From CAVTLG01 sp963735495 (GTDB lineage Bacteria; Chloroflexota; Ktedonobacteria; Ktedonobacterales; Ktedonobacteraceae), in assembly GCA_963735495.1 (NCBI GenBank), contig CAVTLG010000014.1:434001-498000 (forward strand): a DNA stretch of 64,000 bases, in the 5' to 3' direction. Positions 19,037-28,000 of this stretch are shown here, one piece after another. The notes under the pieces were generated by a model that ran no database searches, was not told the DNA's origin, and saw only the letters and a program-made list of their open reading frames with translations. The number at the start of each line of letters is the position of its first letter. Positions within the stretch are counted from its first letter, which is position 1. A program made the position numbers and the translations under genes.

Positions 19037-20260
19037 CTGCTCATCCGAGAGGGTGCGGTCGATAATCTCCGTGTAGGTGTGGTAGCCGGTCTGGCAGCCG
19101 GAACAGGTAGCCAGTCCGCTGCTGAGACCGGTGTACTCGTTGCAGGGACCGTTCGGGGCAGTGCCACAGTGCAGTGTTGCGGCCTCTTCATTGCGTGCAT
19201 TGACATCCTCCATAATATCTGCCTGACCAACTGCGGGCCAGCTTGAGAGGTCGCTGCGGTAGTTCGCACCCATGGCACTGAAGGCTGGCCAGTAGCCCAG
19301 GCCATTGGTCGGATCGGGCTGCTGGATCGATGCTGTGATTTCCAGCATGCCGCCAGCCGGGGCCGCGAAGTCGCTGCGCTGGGTCTCGATACGGCCTGAT
19401 GTCCACGAGCCGCTGTCGTTGATGGCCGTGATATCGAGGTGATTGTTGCCATCGAGATAGACATTGCTAGTCGAGTCGCTCATCGTCTCGACCTCACCGG
19501 TCCCCCAGTTCGCCGCACCTCCCGCGTAGCCCGTTCCGGTGTCCTCGATCCAGTTAGTCGATGACGGGGCACTGCCAGCCGCACCACTGAAATCGTCACT
19601 CCAGACCGGGGTCCAACTGCTAGATGTTCCGGTCGGTGTAGGGGTTGGTGTGCTAGTTGAGCTGGTAGGGATGATCTCAATGCCGTTGACCTGAGCCTGA
19701 TCGACCACGTCAGTGAACTGGATGGTGATCGTGCCGCTGCTGTCGGCGGTGGCGGAAAACTGCTCGACCAGCGCTTTATCAGCTCCGCCCGCTGTAGCCA
19801 GAATATCGAAGTTGCTCAGCACTTGCGTGCCGTTGATGCTGACATTGAAGATACGCTGACCCGCCGCCGTCCAGTAGGTTTCAGCGAAATGCAGGTTCAC
19901 GGTGTACGCCGCGCTGGCTGTCAGATCGGGGACAGTATAGGTAAAATTGCCGTAGCGGTTGGTCTGGTAGACCGCCTGGGGAGCCGGATCACTCACCCTA
20001 CTAGTATCAATGGTGTTGCTGGTGCCCGCCGTTGCGCCACCGCTGAAGTCCGCGTCGGCGACGAAAGGCGAAACCGCCGCACCCCCGGCGTTGATTTGTA
20101 CGCTCCCATCAGCGTAGGCGATAGTATGGGTGAAGAGTGGGTAGGCTGCGAGAAGTCCACTCATGCAGCAGAGGAGCATGATCATCCCGACCAGCCGTTG
20201 AACTGTTTTGCGTGGCGTAGATTTCCGGCGCGTCAGAGCGCCGGGAGGATATGCGTCCAT
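19035..20260 (-). pseudogene. 5' part of frameshifted secreted malectin-GH16 beta-glucanase
   Basis: ATG 20260 follows AAAGGAGATGTC. A signal peptide (VGMIMLLCCMSGLLAAYPLF core) leads to a malectin/CBM57 module (about residues 52-190), a TP linker and a GH16 domain. The GH16 site reads GQADIMEDVN: the family form is G-E-x-D-I-M-E, so the nucleophile Glu is Gln here while Asp and acid/base Glu remain. The frame breaks at GAGCAGAATTCGC: removing one A (plus-strand T 19035/19036) restores EQIRWYLDG and joins the downstream part. Out-of-frame translation continues to a stop at 18902. Intact, the product would be a ~1030-aa extracellular beta-1,3-glucan-binding enzyme. A sequencing error is possible. 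Confidence 0.78.
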
Positions 20261-20720
20261 GACATCTCCTTTGTGGCTTTTAAATAATAGCCCTCTCTCG
20301 TATCTGCATAGGACGTCCATTCGTCAGATTGTATGTATATAACAGATGGCAAGATGAAAGGGCGGAAAACCAGGATCTTCGTGGTTAGCGGCGTTCCCCG
20401 TTCGTTCTGCGAGAAGGAAAAGAGAACAGTGGGTCAGAGGTGCAGAATTGCAAAAAGCTGGGGTCCATAAAGAATCCTTCCTGCCCTGAAGGCGTGACAC
20501 TCCTTGCCTCGTGCCAAATAGCGTCTATGCATCTACGAGGGATCATCTGGACCAGAACAGCGCGACAGTGCAACCTGATCTTCTCCGACATTTTACGAAA
20601 TAAATATTGGAATTCATGCTATGAATATAGTCAATTTATCGCAAATTGTCAAGTGGATCATGAATATTCAGGCAATTTCCTCTCTACACGAAAGAGATTG
20701 GGCACTTCACCCATAAGGGG

Positions 20721-20810
20721 GAACGGGGTAGGGGCGTGTCCTTACAACCGCCCCGGGAGCCACCATTCACGAGGGAACCGGGGCGCATGCAAGGTAACGC
20801 CCTATCCCGG
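20721..20810. repeat. palindromic intergenic repeat, family A
   Basis: The outer arms CGGGGTAGGGGCGT and ACGCCCTATCCCGG are imperfect inverted repeats. The inner part has ACCGCCCCGG and CCGGGGCGCATGCAAGG. Similar elements occur near 23890, 27751, 31877 and 58781. It sits in the 689-bp region between the GH16 start and the LacI stop; the rest of that region shows no gene. Confidence 0.65.
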
Positions 20811-20879
20811 CTCTAGTAAGGATGGAGATCTATCATTTGCCATCAATCGGTGCCGGGTAGATCTATTTATCCAATGAAA

Positions 20880-20922
20880 ATGCCAACACGTTTTCGATAT
20901 TTTTCGAAAAACGTGTTGGCAT
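20880..20922 (-). terminator. intrinsic terminator after the LacI gene
   Basis: ATGCCAACACGTTTT and its inverted copy (20880-20894 and 20908-20922) form a strong stem 28 bp after the LacI-family stop. On the minus strand it is followed by TTTTC. Confidence 0.75.
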
Positions 20923-20949
20923 TATAGATGGCCGTCTCTGCGCATGTTG

Positions 20950-21978
20950 TTAGCGCGCGAGCGGTTTGCAGGACTGGCGTTCGATAAATTCCGTCGGCAG
21001 CACCACGCGCGTCATTTCCAACGGTTCCCCGTTGATGCGGCGCAGCAGCATCGTCGCCGCTGTACGTCCCAACTCCAGGCGTGGCGCATGTACGGTGGTC
21101 AGAGGAGGGTTCATGATCTCGGTATAGGGGAGATTATCAAAGCCGATCACGCTCATATCGTCGGGTACGCTGATGCCCCGTTCATGGAGCGCTCGATAGA
21201 CACCTGCGGCCTGGAGATCATTGCCAGCGAAGATGGCCGTGGGTGGTTCTGGCAGGCTCAACAAGCTTTGGACCGCCTGGTAGCCGGCGTCTTTGCTAAA
21301 GTCGCCCTCGCACTCCAACTGAGGATCGAGCGGAATATGGGCCTCGTCCAGCGCAGCACGATAGCCGGCGATGCGTTCAATCGCGTCTCGGGCTTTGGCC
21401 GTTTTGCCGATATAGGCAATCCGCCGATGTCCAAGTTCGATCAGGTATTGGGTTGCGACGAAGCCTCCCTCCCAACTGGTAATTCTCACTGATGGCACGT
21501 TGCTTTGCTGGCCTCCCGGGTTATGGATGAGTACAAAGGGCAGGCCCGATCTCTCCAGGTGCTCAATACTTTCATCGGATGGAATGACCAGCAGAATACC
21601 ATCGGTTGAGTGATCGGTGATAGTGTCGATCCATTGCTTCTCATTTTCGGGCAGGTAATTGGTTGAGGTCAGTACCAGGCGCACCCCGGCATCGCGTAAT
21701 ACCTGGGCCACACCCTCTAAAATGGGCAGAAAGTACTCGTCGTCCAGGCGCGGGAGAATCAAGTCTACCAGCCCGGTTTTGCCCTTGCGCAAAGCGCGGG
21801 CCGCGCGATTGCGCACAAAGCCATATTCTGCAATCACCCGTTCAACGCGTTCGCGTGTCTGCTGTGCCACATCCGTACGGCCATTTAAGACCTTCGAGAC
21901 GGTGGGCACCGAGACTTCCGCGATTTGTGCGATCTGGGCGATGGTTGGACGGCTGTCGGTTTTATGTCTTTTTGCCAT
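20950..21978 (-). CDS. LacI family transcriptional regulator
   Basis: 342 aa. The N-terminal helix-turn-helix is TIAQIAQIAEVSVPTVSKVLNG with the hinge-helix region after it (VERVIAEYGFVRNRAARALRKG). The periplasmic-binding-like effector domain spans about 65-335. Such proteins bind operators near sugar-use genes and release on binding a sugar. It lies between the GH16/GH27 genes and the divergent GH1 beta-glucosidase, so its likely effector is a glucan-derived oligosaccharide, and targets likely include these hydrolases. Both are inference from position. An extended -10-like TGCTACAAT lies about 40 bp upstream of the start. Confidence 0.92.
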   Translation of the reverse strand: MAKRHKTDSRPTIAQIAQIAEVSVPTVSKVLNGRTDVAQQTRERVERVIAEYGFVRNRAARALRKGKTGLVDLILPRLDDEYFLPILEGVAQVLRDAGVRLVLTSTNYLPENEKQWIDTITDHSTDGILLVIPSDESIEHLERSGLPFVLIHNPGGQQSNVPSVRITSWEGGFVATQYLIELGHRRIAYIGKTAKARDAIERIAGYRAALDEAHIPLDPQLECEGDFSKDAGYQAVQSLLSLPEPPTAIFAGNDLQAAGVYRALHERGISVPDDMSVIGFDNLPYTEIMNPPLTTVHAPRLELGRTAATMLLRRINGEPLEMTRVVLPTEFIERQSCKPLAR

Positions 21979-22076
21979 GCGTTTGCGCTCTCAATCTTTC
22001 AGAAACTTTCGCCTATTGTAGCACATTGGCCGTCAAAATACCACCATTCGCTGGCTCTCCAGGTAGGTGTGGGAAA

Positions 22077-22199
22077 TCGCGTAGGGACAAGCCCTTGCGG
22101 TTGTCCACCGTGGGCCGCCGCAAGGGTCGCCAAGACCTTTTTCCTCGTCGAGGGAAACAGATGGGCTACCAAAAAGGTCTTGGCTCGGCCCCTACGCGA
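22077..22199. repeat. palindromic intergenic repeat, family B
   Basis: Outer arms TCGCGTAGGG (22077-22086) and CCCTACGCGA (22190-22199). Inside are CCCTTGCGGTTGTCC and GGGCCGCCGCAAGGGTCGC, plus the nested pair AAGACCTTTTT and AAAAAGGTCTT. Other copies or halves lie at 27857-27950, 35857-35905 and about 47659-47678. It occupies part of the LacI-GH1 intergenic region. Confidence 0.7.
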
Positions 22200-22254
22200 G
22201 CCACCACGATTCCTAAATTGTTACCAGAAAAGTCAAAAAATACGCGCTTTAGCC

Positions 22255-22283
22255 TTGACAACGCCCCTTAAAATCAGTATATT
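22255..22283 (+). promoter_or_regulatory. sigma-70-like promoter of the GH1 beta-glucosidase
   Basis: TTGACA (22255-22260) and TATATT (22278-22283) are separated by exactly 17 bp and lie 127 bp before the GH1 start. Just downstream, ATTTCGTAAAAT (22305-22316) could be an operator; its reverse complement recurs at 20590-20601, upstream of the GH16 gene. Confidence 0.65.
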
Positions 22284-22410
22284 TATTCTCACGGTGTTGT
22301 ATCGATTTCGTAAAATATCGAAAAGACCTTGACCCTCAACATTGGCGTACTCGACATGGTTCCCAGCCTCCGGGGCAAATTTCATTACAGAATATGGAAC
22401 AGGAGAACAT

Positions 22411-23811
22411 ATGAGTATTATTTCCAACATGTCTCTGCACACGCAGGTCGAGACGGACCTGCCCAGGAGATTCCCCGCGCACTTCCTCTGGGGGGCGGCC
22501 ACGGCCTCGTATCAGATTGAGGGGGCTGTCAGCGAGGATGGCCGGGGTTCCAGCATCTGGGACGATTTCGCGGCCACGCCGGGCAAGACCTTTCGGGGTC
22601 ATACCGGTGCGGTTGCCGCCGACCATTATCACCGGGTGGAAGAAGACACCGATCTGATGGCGCAGTTAGGGCTGAGCGTGTATCGTTTCTCGATAGCCTG
22701 GCCGCGTATTCTGCCGCAGGGGCGTGGAGCGGTGAATGAGGCGGGCCTGGATTTCTATGACCGGCTGGTGGATACACTCCTGGTGAAAGGTATTCAGCCC
22801 TTCGTGACCCTCTATCACTGGGATCTGCCCTCGCCGCTGGAGCAGGCTGGTGGTTGGGTGAACCGCGAGACGGCCTATGCCTTTGCCGATTATGCCGAGA
22901 TTGTCACCCGGCGTCTGGGAGACCGTGTGGTGAACTGGATTACGCTCAATGAGCCGTGGTGTAGTGCTCATCTGGGCTACGGGATTGGCGTCCATGCGCC
23001 CGGTCGCACGGACCGCCAGGCCTCGATTGATGCGGCTCATCATCTCCTATTGGGTCATGGTCTGGCGGTGTCACGCATACGCGCTCAGCAGGTGTCCAAT
23101 ACACAGGTAGGAATTTCTCTGCTCTTGAACCGGGTCTATGGCGTCGACGAACGAGCCGAGACGGTGCGCGACGTGAAACTTGCCCATGCGTTCAGCAATG
23201 CCTGGTTCCTTGATCCGATTTACCGTGGTGCTTATCCAGAGGGCTTTTTTGAGCAGATGGCAGTCAATCCACCGCCGATCCAGGAGGGCGATTTAGAGAC
23301 CATCTCAGCCCCACTGGACTTTCTGGGCGTGAATAACTATTCGCGCATCCTGATCCGTGGTGCGCAAACGCAACCTCTGGCCGACCGCTGCGAGGGGGTC
23401 GCGCCCATTCCCAATGCCTGCTATACCGATATGGGCTGGGAGATCTATGCGCAGGGTCTGCGCGACCTGCTTGTTGATGTGGCGCATACCTATCCGGTGG
23501 GTAAGCTCTACGTCACCGAAAACGGCGCAGCTTTCCCTGATAGCTGGGATGGTGGCGACACCGTGAGCGATGAGCGGCGCGTCTCTTATCTCCGTTCGTA
23601 TATCACGGCCTGTGCCGAAGCCATTGAACAAGGTGTGCCTCTGCGCGGCTACTTTCTCTGGTCGCTGATGGATAATTTTGAGTGGAGCGAGGGCTATGCC
23701 AGGCGCTTTGGCATCGTCTACATCGACTATCCTACCCAGCGTCGGATCATCAAGGAGAGTGGCTACTGGTACGCTGCGCTGCTGAAGGCTTTCCGCAGTG
23801 AGCAGCCCTGA
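22411..23811 (+). CDS. GH1 family beta-glucosidase
   Basis: 466 aa, normal for bacterial GH1. ATG 22411 follows AGGAGAACAT; an upstream in-frame ATG at 22342 lacks a ribosome-binding site. Family marks: FLWGAATASYQIEGA at the N-terminus, acid/base Glu in TLNEPW (E181), nucleophile Glu in YVTENGAAF (E370), and the aglycone-side motif WSLMDNFEWSEGY. There is no signal peptide, so the enzyme is cytosolic and would cleave imported beta-glucosides or laminari-oligosaccharides to glucose. It is divergent from the LacI regulator, its probable controller. Confidence 0.95.
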   Translation: MSIISNMSLHTQVETDLPRRFPAHFLWGAATASYQIEGAVSEDGRGSSIWDDFAATPGKTFRGHTGAVAADHYHRVEEDTDLMAQLGLSVYRFSIAWPRILPQGRGAVNEAGLDFYDRLVDTLLVKGIQPFVTLYHWDLPSPLEQAGGWVNRETAYAFADYAEIVTRRLGDRVVNWITLNEPWCSAHLGYGIGVHAPGRTDRQASIDAAHHLLLGHGLAVSRIRAQQVSNTQVGISLLLNRVYGVDERAETVRDVKLAHAFSNAWFLDPIYRGAYPEGFFEQMAVNPPPIQEGDLETISAPLDFLGVNNYSRILIRGAQTQPLADRCEGVAPIPNACYTDMGWEIYAQGLRDLLVDVAHTYPVGKLYVTENGAAFPDSWDGGDTVSDERRVSYLRSYITACAEAIEQGVPLRGYFLWSLMDNFEWSEGYARRFGIVYIDYPTQRRIIKESGYWYAALLKAFRSEQP

Positions 23812-23889
23812 GCGCACTTTTTTGTAACTCTTCAGGTACGGTGCGAGCTCGCATAGGGGTTGAGCCTTTCCAAGCTCCGCGCCTACGAG

Positions 23890-23960
23890 GACAAACGGGT
23901 AGGGGCGGCGCTCGCCTCCGCCCCAGGGCGCACGCAAGGTGACGCTCCTACCCGTTTGTC
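23890..23960. repeat. palindromic intergenic repeat, family A
   Basis: Perfect 14-bp arms GACAAACGGGTAGG (23890-23903) and CCTACCCGTTTGTC (23947-23960), with CCGCCCCAGGGCGCACGC inside. It lies in the 328-bp space between the GH1 and GH3 genes. Confidence 0.75.
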
Positions 23961-24063
23961 GACTTTTAGAACCAGGGCCAGCGTTTGGAAACGCGATGAT
24001 GCCTTCCTATGCTATCGTCCAATCCACAGAACGTCAGCAATAGCAGAAGTGGGAACTATTTTT

Positions 24064-24123
24064 AGATAGTGTTTGGTTTCAGCTCACTCCTAACGAAAAG
24101 GGCGCGTGTTCCAAACACTATCT
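24064..24123 (+). promoter_or_regulatory. 13-bp inverted repeat just before the GH3 ribosome-binding site
   Basis: AGATAGTGTTTGG (24064-24076) and CCAAACACTATCT (24111-24123) are perfect inverted arms 34 nt apart. The second arm ends 5 nt before AAGGAGGT. It may be an operator or an mRNA hairpin controlling translation of the GH3 gene. Confidence 0.5.
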
Positions 24124-24139
24124 TAGACAAGGAGGTCAT

Positions 24140-27100
24140 ATGTACCCTATTTTTATGCGGCGCGTGTGTCGACCCATCGTTTGGGGTCTGATCGTTATTT
24201 TTCTGGTGTTCGGTATGCAGATGCCGCATGCTTTCGCCAGCTCGCGCGCGATTGATCGACCATGGATGAACCTCGCGCTTACGCCTGATGAGCGCGCAGA
24301 TGAACTTATTGCGCAAATGACCCTGGACGAGAAGGTCGCCATGCTCCACGGTGTCGCAGGTTCGTATATTGGGTACGTTCCGGCCAACACACGTCTGGGC
24401 ATTCCGTCCCTGAACCTGGAGGATGGTCCTGCCGGGGTTGCCGATAACCAGGGCGAGGTGACGGCCTTTCCAGCGCCTGTCGCGGGTGCGGCGAGCTGGG
24501 ACACCTCGGTTATGAACCAGTATGGGCAGGCACTCGGCAGCGAAGAAGCAGGCAAAGGTGCCAACGTTGTGCTCGGACCAACCGTCAATATTTTGCGTAA
24601 TCCCGAATGGGGGAGAAGCTTCGAGAGTATGGGCGAAGATCCTTACCTGACAGGCCAACTCGCGGCTTCTGAAATCCAGGGTATGCAGTCGGAGGGCGTG
24701 ATTGCTACCGTCAAACACTTCGACGCGAACAATCAGGAGATTGATCGCGGGGGCATTGATGCCGAGGTCGATGCACGCGCTTTACACGAAATTTATCTTG
24801 CGGCCTTCCAGGCTGCGGTTCAGCAGGGCGGTGCTGGCGCGGTGATGTGCGCCTATAACATGGTGGACACAATCTATTCGTGCGAGAATCCCTTCCTACT
24901 CGACCAGACGCTCGACCAGGAGTGGGGCTATCCTGGCTTTGTGCTGTCCGATTGGGGAGCTACGCATAGCACGGTCGCGGCTGCGGATTCGGGGCTGGAT
25001 ATGCAGATGTGGGATGGCTCATACTTTGGCGAACCCCTTGAGACTGCCGTGGAGAACGGTGAAGTCAGCCTGGATACGCTGAACGGCATGGTGCACCGCG
25101 TTCTACGCTCAATGTTTGCTGCGGGGCTCTTTGACCGAGCGCCGTCGGGTTCGCTCTCCGCCGATGTTGCCAGCGCTGCCGACGATCAATTTGCGCTCCA
25201 GTCAGAGGAGCAGGGAACAGTGCTGCTGAAGAACGCTCAGAATCTTTTGCCATTGGATAGCAGTCAGTCCCAATCGATTGCGGTTATTGGCCCTGGCGGC
25301 TCGGTCAATCCCAAATATGCCGGCGTTGGCAGCGCGGGAGTGATTGCTCCTTTCATTATCACGCCGCTGCAAGGTATCACGGCGCGTGCGGGCAGTAACA
25401 CTACCGTGCAATATGCGGAAGGTACCAACCCGGATGGCAGTCTGCCAGCCATCGATTCACAGTACCTCACACCTTCTTCTGGTAGCGGCACTGGCTTGTT
25501 TGGGCAGTACTACAATAACATGACGCTATCAGGAACTCCCGTGGCGACGGAGGTCGATCAGAACTTCAGTTACAACTGGGGTGGAGATGCGCCAGTTACC
25601 GGCGTGAATGCCGACAACTGGTCCGTGCGCTGGACAGGCACCCTCACTGCGCCAACGACGGGAACCTATGCCTTTACTCTCACCAGCGACGACGGCAGCC
25701 GCTTGTATCTGAATAACCAGCTCCTGATCGATAACTGGCGGAACCAGTGGCCCACCGTTCAGAGCGGAGAGATGCAGCTTACCGCTGGTCAATCTGTGCC
25801 CATCGAGGTGGACTATTACCAGGATTGGGGTGGCAGCCAGCTTACGTTTGGCTGGAATGCTCCGGGGCTGGATACGCCGTTCAATCAAGCGGTCTCGCTT
25901 GCTCAATCCTCGAATGTGGCCATTGTGTTCGCGAATGATAACGAAGCAGAAGGCGCTGATCGCACCAGTATCGCCATCAACGATGCGCAGGAGCAACTGG
26001 TTGAGGCCGTAGTGCAGGCCAATCCGCATACCATTGTGGTGCTCAATACGGGGGCGCCAGTGCTCATGCCCTGGGTTGATAAGGCGCAGGCTGTCGTGGA
26101 GGCATGGTATCCCGGACAGGAAGATGGCAACGCGCTTGCCGCTGTGTTGTTTGGTGATGTGAATCCCTCTGGCAAGCTGCCCATGACCTTCCCGGCGAGT
26201 GCCAGCGACGTTCCAGCGAACACGACTCAGCAATATCCAGGCGTCAGCGATGTGGCGGACTATTCGGAGGGGGTGTTTGTCGGCTACCGCTACTACGATG
26301 AAAATAACATCACGCCGCTTTTCCCCTTCGGCTATGGACTTTCTTATACTAGCTTTGCGTTCAGCAATCTTACACTGAGTTCCACCGACGTGTCTTCCAC
26401 GGGCACAGTTACGGCGAGCGTGGACGTCACCAATACAGGCTCAGTTGCAGGTGCCGAGGTTGCACAGCTCTATCTGGGCATTCCCTCGACCAACGTATCG
26501 GAGCCACCGAAGCAGCTCAAGGGTTTCCAGAAGGTGTTTCTGCAACCAGGGGCGACGCAACAGGTGACGTTCACTCTCGATGCGCAGGCGTTGTCCTATT
26601 GGGATGTAAACGCCAATGGCTGGCTGGTGCAGAACGGCACCTATCAGGTCATGGTAGGTGATTCGTCGCGCAATATTCTCCAGCAAGCCAGCTTCACGGT
26701 GAGTGACAGCCCGGCTGCTCCATCTCCGTCAAGTGATACGGCTATTCGCATTGCGGCTGGCAGTAGCACGAGTCAGGCTCCTGCTGCATGGATGCCAGCT
26801 TTTAGCGCTGATGCTGATTATAGCGGGGGAACGCCGACGGGCACAGGCGCCAGCGGATCAGGCAGCGTTGATCTGACTGGAGTCACCGACCCGGCTCCTG
26901 AGGACGTCTATCTGGCGAACCGCGAGGGCAACAGTTTTAGTTACGCTATCCCTAATCTGACGCCTGGAGACTCCTATACGGTGCGACTTGATTTTGCCGA
27001 GATCTACTGGACAGCAGCGGGTCAGCGCGTCTTCGATGTCAGCGCGAATGGGCAACAGATGTTCACGAACTTCGACATTATCGCGGCAGCAGGCGGACCA

Positions 27101-27736
27101 GACAAGGCTGTGGCTGAGCAATTTACCGCCGTCGCTGATGACACTGGCACGATCACGCTGCAGTTCTCCAGTGTCGTAGATAATGCCGAGGTTAGTGGCG
27201 TCGAAGTGCTGGGTGGGGGGAGCGCGGTGACGCCAACGCCGACGCCAACGCCCACTGCCACGCCAACGCCAACGCCGACGCCTGAGGCTGGTAGTGCGCA
27301 AATCAACGCGGGAGGTTCAGCGGCGGCTCCCTTTGTTGCCGATACGGACTTTACCGCTGGTTCGGTTGGCGTGAGCACCACCTCGACGATTGATACCAGT
27401 GGGGTGAGTGACCCGGCTCCCCAGGCGGTCTACCAGACCAATCGTGTCGGCCCCTCGTTTACCTATACCATCCCCAACCTGACGGCTGGCACGTCTTACA
27501 CGGTGCAGCTCGACTTCGCCGAGACGTACTGGACGCAGACGGGTCAGCGCGTCTTCAACGTCGCTATCAACGGCTCGGCGGCGCTGACGAATTTCGACAT
27601 CATTGCCGCTGCTGGCGCACCGGACAAAGCAGTAAACGAGCTGTTTACCGCGACGGCGGATAGTAGCGGCACGATCACTATCCAGTTTACCGCCGTGGTC
27701 GATAATGCTCAGGTCAATGGCGTCGAGATCCTATGA
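24140..27736 (+). CDS. secreted GH3 beta-glucosidase with PA14, FnIII-like and two malectin modules
   Basis: 1198 aa. AAGGAGGT lies upstream of ATG. A signal peptide (IVWGLIVIFLVFGMQM region) ends near FASS. The GH3 N-domain contains the nucleophile Asp of VLSDWGATHS (D271) and the KHF/DANNQEIDRGG substrate loop. A PA14 module (about 450-577, LFGQYYNNMTLSG to TFGWNAPG) is inserted in the GH3 C-domain. A fibronectin III-like domain (about 735-855), malectin 1 (about 867-1023), a Thr-Pro linker and malectin 2 (about 1050-1198) follow. PA14 inserts in GH3 enzymes help form the substrate pocket. It should release glucose from beta-glucan oligosaccharides outside the cell, complementing GH81 and GH1. 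It is preceded by a hairpin that may control it. Confidence 0.94.
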   Translation: MYPIFMRRVCRPIVWGLIVIFLVFGMQMPHAFASSRAIDRPWMNLALTPDERADELIAQMTLDEKVAMLHGVAGSYIGYVPANTRLGIPSLNLEDGPAGVADNQGEVTAFPAPVAGAASWDTSVMNQYGQALGSEEAGKGANVVLGPTVNILRNPEWGRSFESMGEDPYLTGQLAASEIQGMQSEGVIATVKHFDANNQEIDRGGIDAEVDARALHEIYLAAFQAAVQQGGAGAVMCAYNMVDTIYSCENPFLLDQTLDQEWGYPGFVLSDWGATHSTVAAADSGLDMQMWDGSYFGEPLETAVENGEVSLDTLNGMVHRVLRSMFAAGLFDRAPSGSLSADVASAADDQFALQSEEQGTVLLKNAQNLLPLDSSQSQSIAVIGPGGSVNPKYAGVGSAGVIAPFIITPLQGITARAGSNTTVQYAEGTNPDGSLPAIDSQYLTPSSGSGTGLFGQYYNNMTLSGTPVATEVDQNFSYNWGGDAPVTGVNADNWSVRWTGTLTAPTTGTYAFTLTSDDGSRLYLNNQLLIDNWRNQWPTVQSGEMQLTAGQSVPIEVDYYQDWGGSQLTFGWNAPGLDTPFNQAVSLAQSSNVAIVFANDNEAEGADRTSIAINDAQEQLVEAVVQANPHTIVVLNTGAPVLMPWVDKAQAVVEAWYPGQEDGNALAAVLFGDVNPSGKLPMTFPASASDVPANTTQQYPGVSDVADYSEGVFVGYRYYDENNITPLFPFGYGLSYTSFAFSNLTLSSTDVSSTGTVTASVDVTNTGSVAGAEVAQLYLGIPSTNVSEPPKQLKGFQKVFLQPGATQQVTFTLDAQALSYWDVNANGWLVQNGTYQVMVGDSSRNILQQASFTVSDSPAAPSPSSDTAIRIAAGSSTSQAPAAWMPAFSADADYSGGTPTGTGASGSGSVDLTGVTDPAPEDVYLANREGNSFSYAIPNLTPGDSYTVRLDFAEIYWTAAGQRVFDVSANGQQMFTNFDIIAAAGGPDKAVAEQFTAVADDTGTITLQFSSVVDNAEVSGVEVLGGGSAVTPTPTPTPTATPTPTPTPEAGSAQINAGGSAAAPFVADTDFTAGSVGVSTTSTIDTSGVSDPAPQAVYQTNRVGPSFTYTIPNLTAGTSYTVQLDFAETYWTQTGQRVFNVAINGSAALTNFDIIAAAGAPDKAVNELFTATADSSGTITIQFTAVVDNAQVNGVEIL

Positions 27737-27750
27737 GGCTCCGTTCATAG

Positions 27751-27950
27751 GCAACCGGGTGAGGGCGTCACTCATCAAGACTCCGCAACGGGGGCGTGTC
27801 CTTGCGACCGCCCCGCAGGCTGCTTCGTAAGGATAGGACCCATCAGGTGAGTGTGATCGCGTAGGGACAATCCCTTGTGGTTGTCCAGGGGCCGAGTTCA
27901 TGTCAGGAAGCGGGCCGCCGCAAGGGACGCTGCGCTCGGCCCCTACGCGA
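27751..27950. repeat. composite of repeat families A-like and B
   Basis: 27751-27830 is an A-type fragment (CCGGGTGAGGGCGTCACTC, GGGGCGTGTCCTTGCGACC). 27857-27950 is a complete B element with arms TCGCGTAGGG and CCCTACGCGA. The stretch lies between the GH3 stop and the GH81 start. An open frame runs through the B element into the GH81 gene, but it is repeat sequence, which supports the downstream start at 28001. Confidence 0.65.
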
Positions 27951-28000
27951 GCTTGCATAGTACCTGGGTAGTTACAAAAACAAGAGGAAGGAAAGAGCAC

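Noticed and set aside
19040..19464. N-terminal 145 residues of the 770-codon frame as a real domain
   Set aside because: This is the GH16 sequence read in the wrong frame (Arg/Pro/Ser-rich), and the correct frame belongs to the 5' part.
25529..26233. 234-codon open frame antisense to the GH3 gene
   Set aside because: It lies fully inside the GH3 coding region and has no family motif; a coding-strand shadow.
27875..28000. Upstream extension of the GH81 gene
   Set aside because: It translates the family B repeat and lacks a signal peptide; ATG 28001 has a good ribosome-binding site and a signal peptide.
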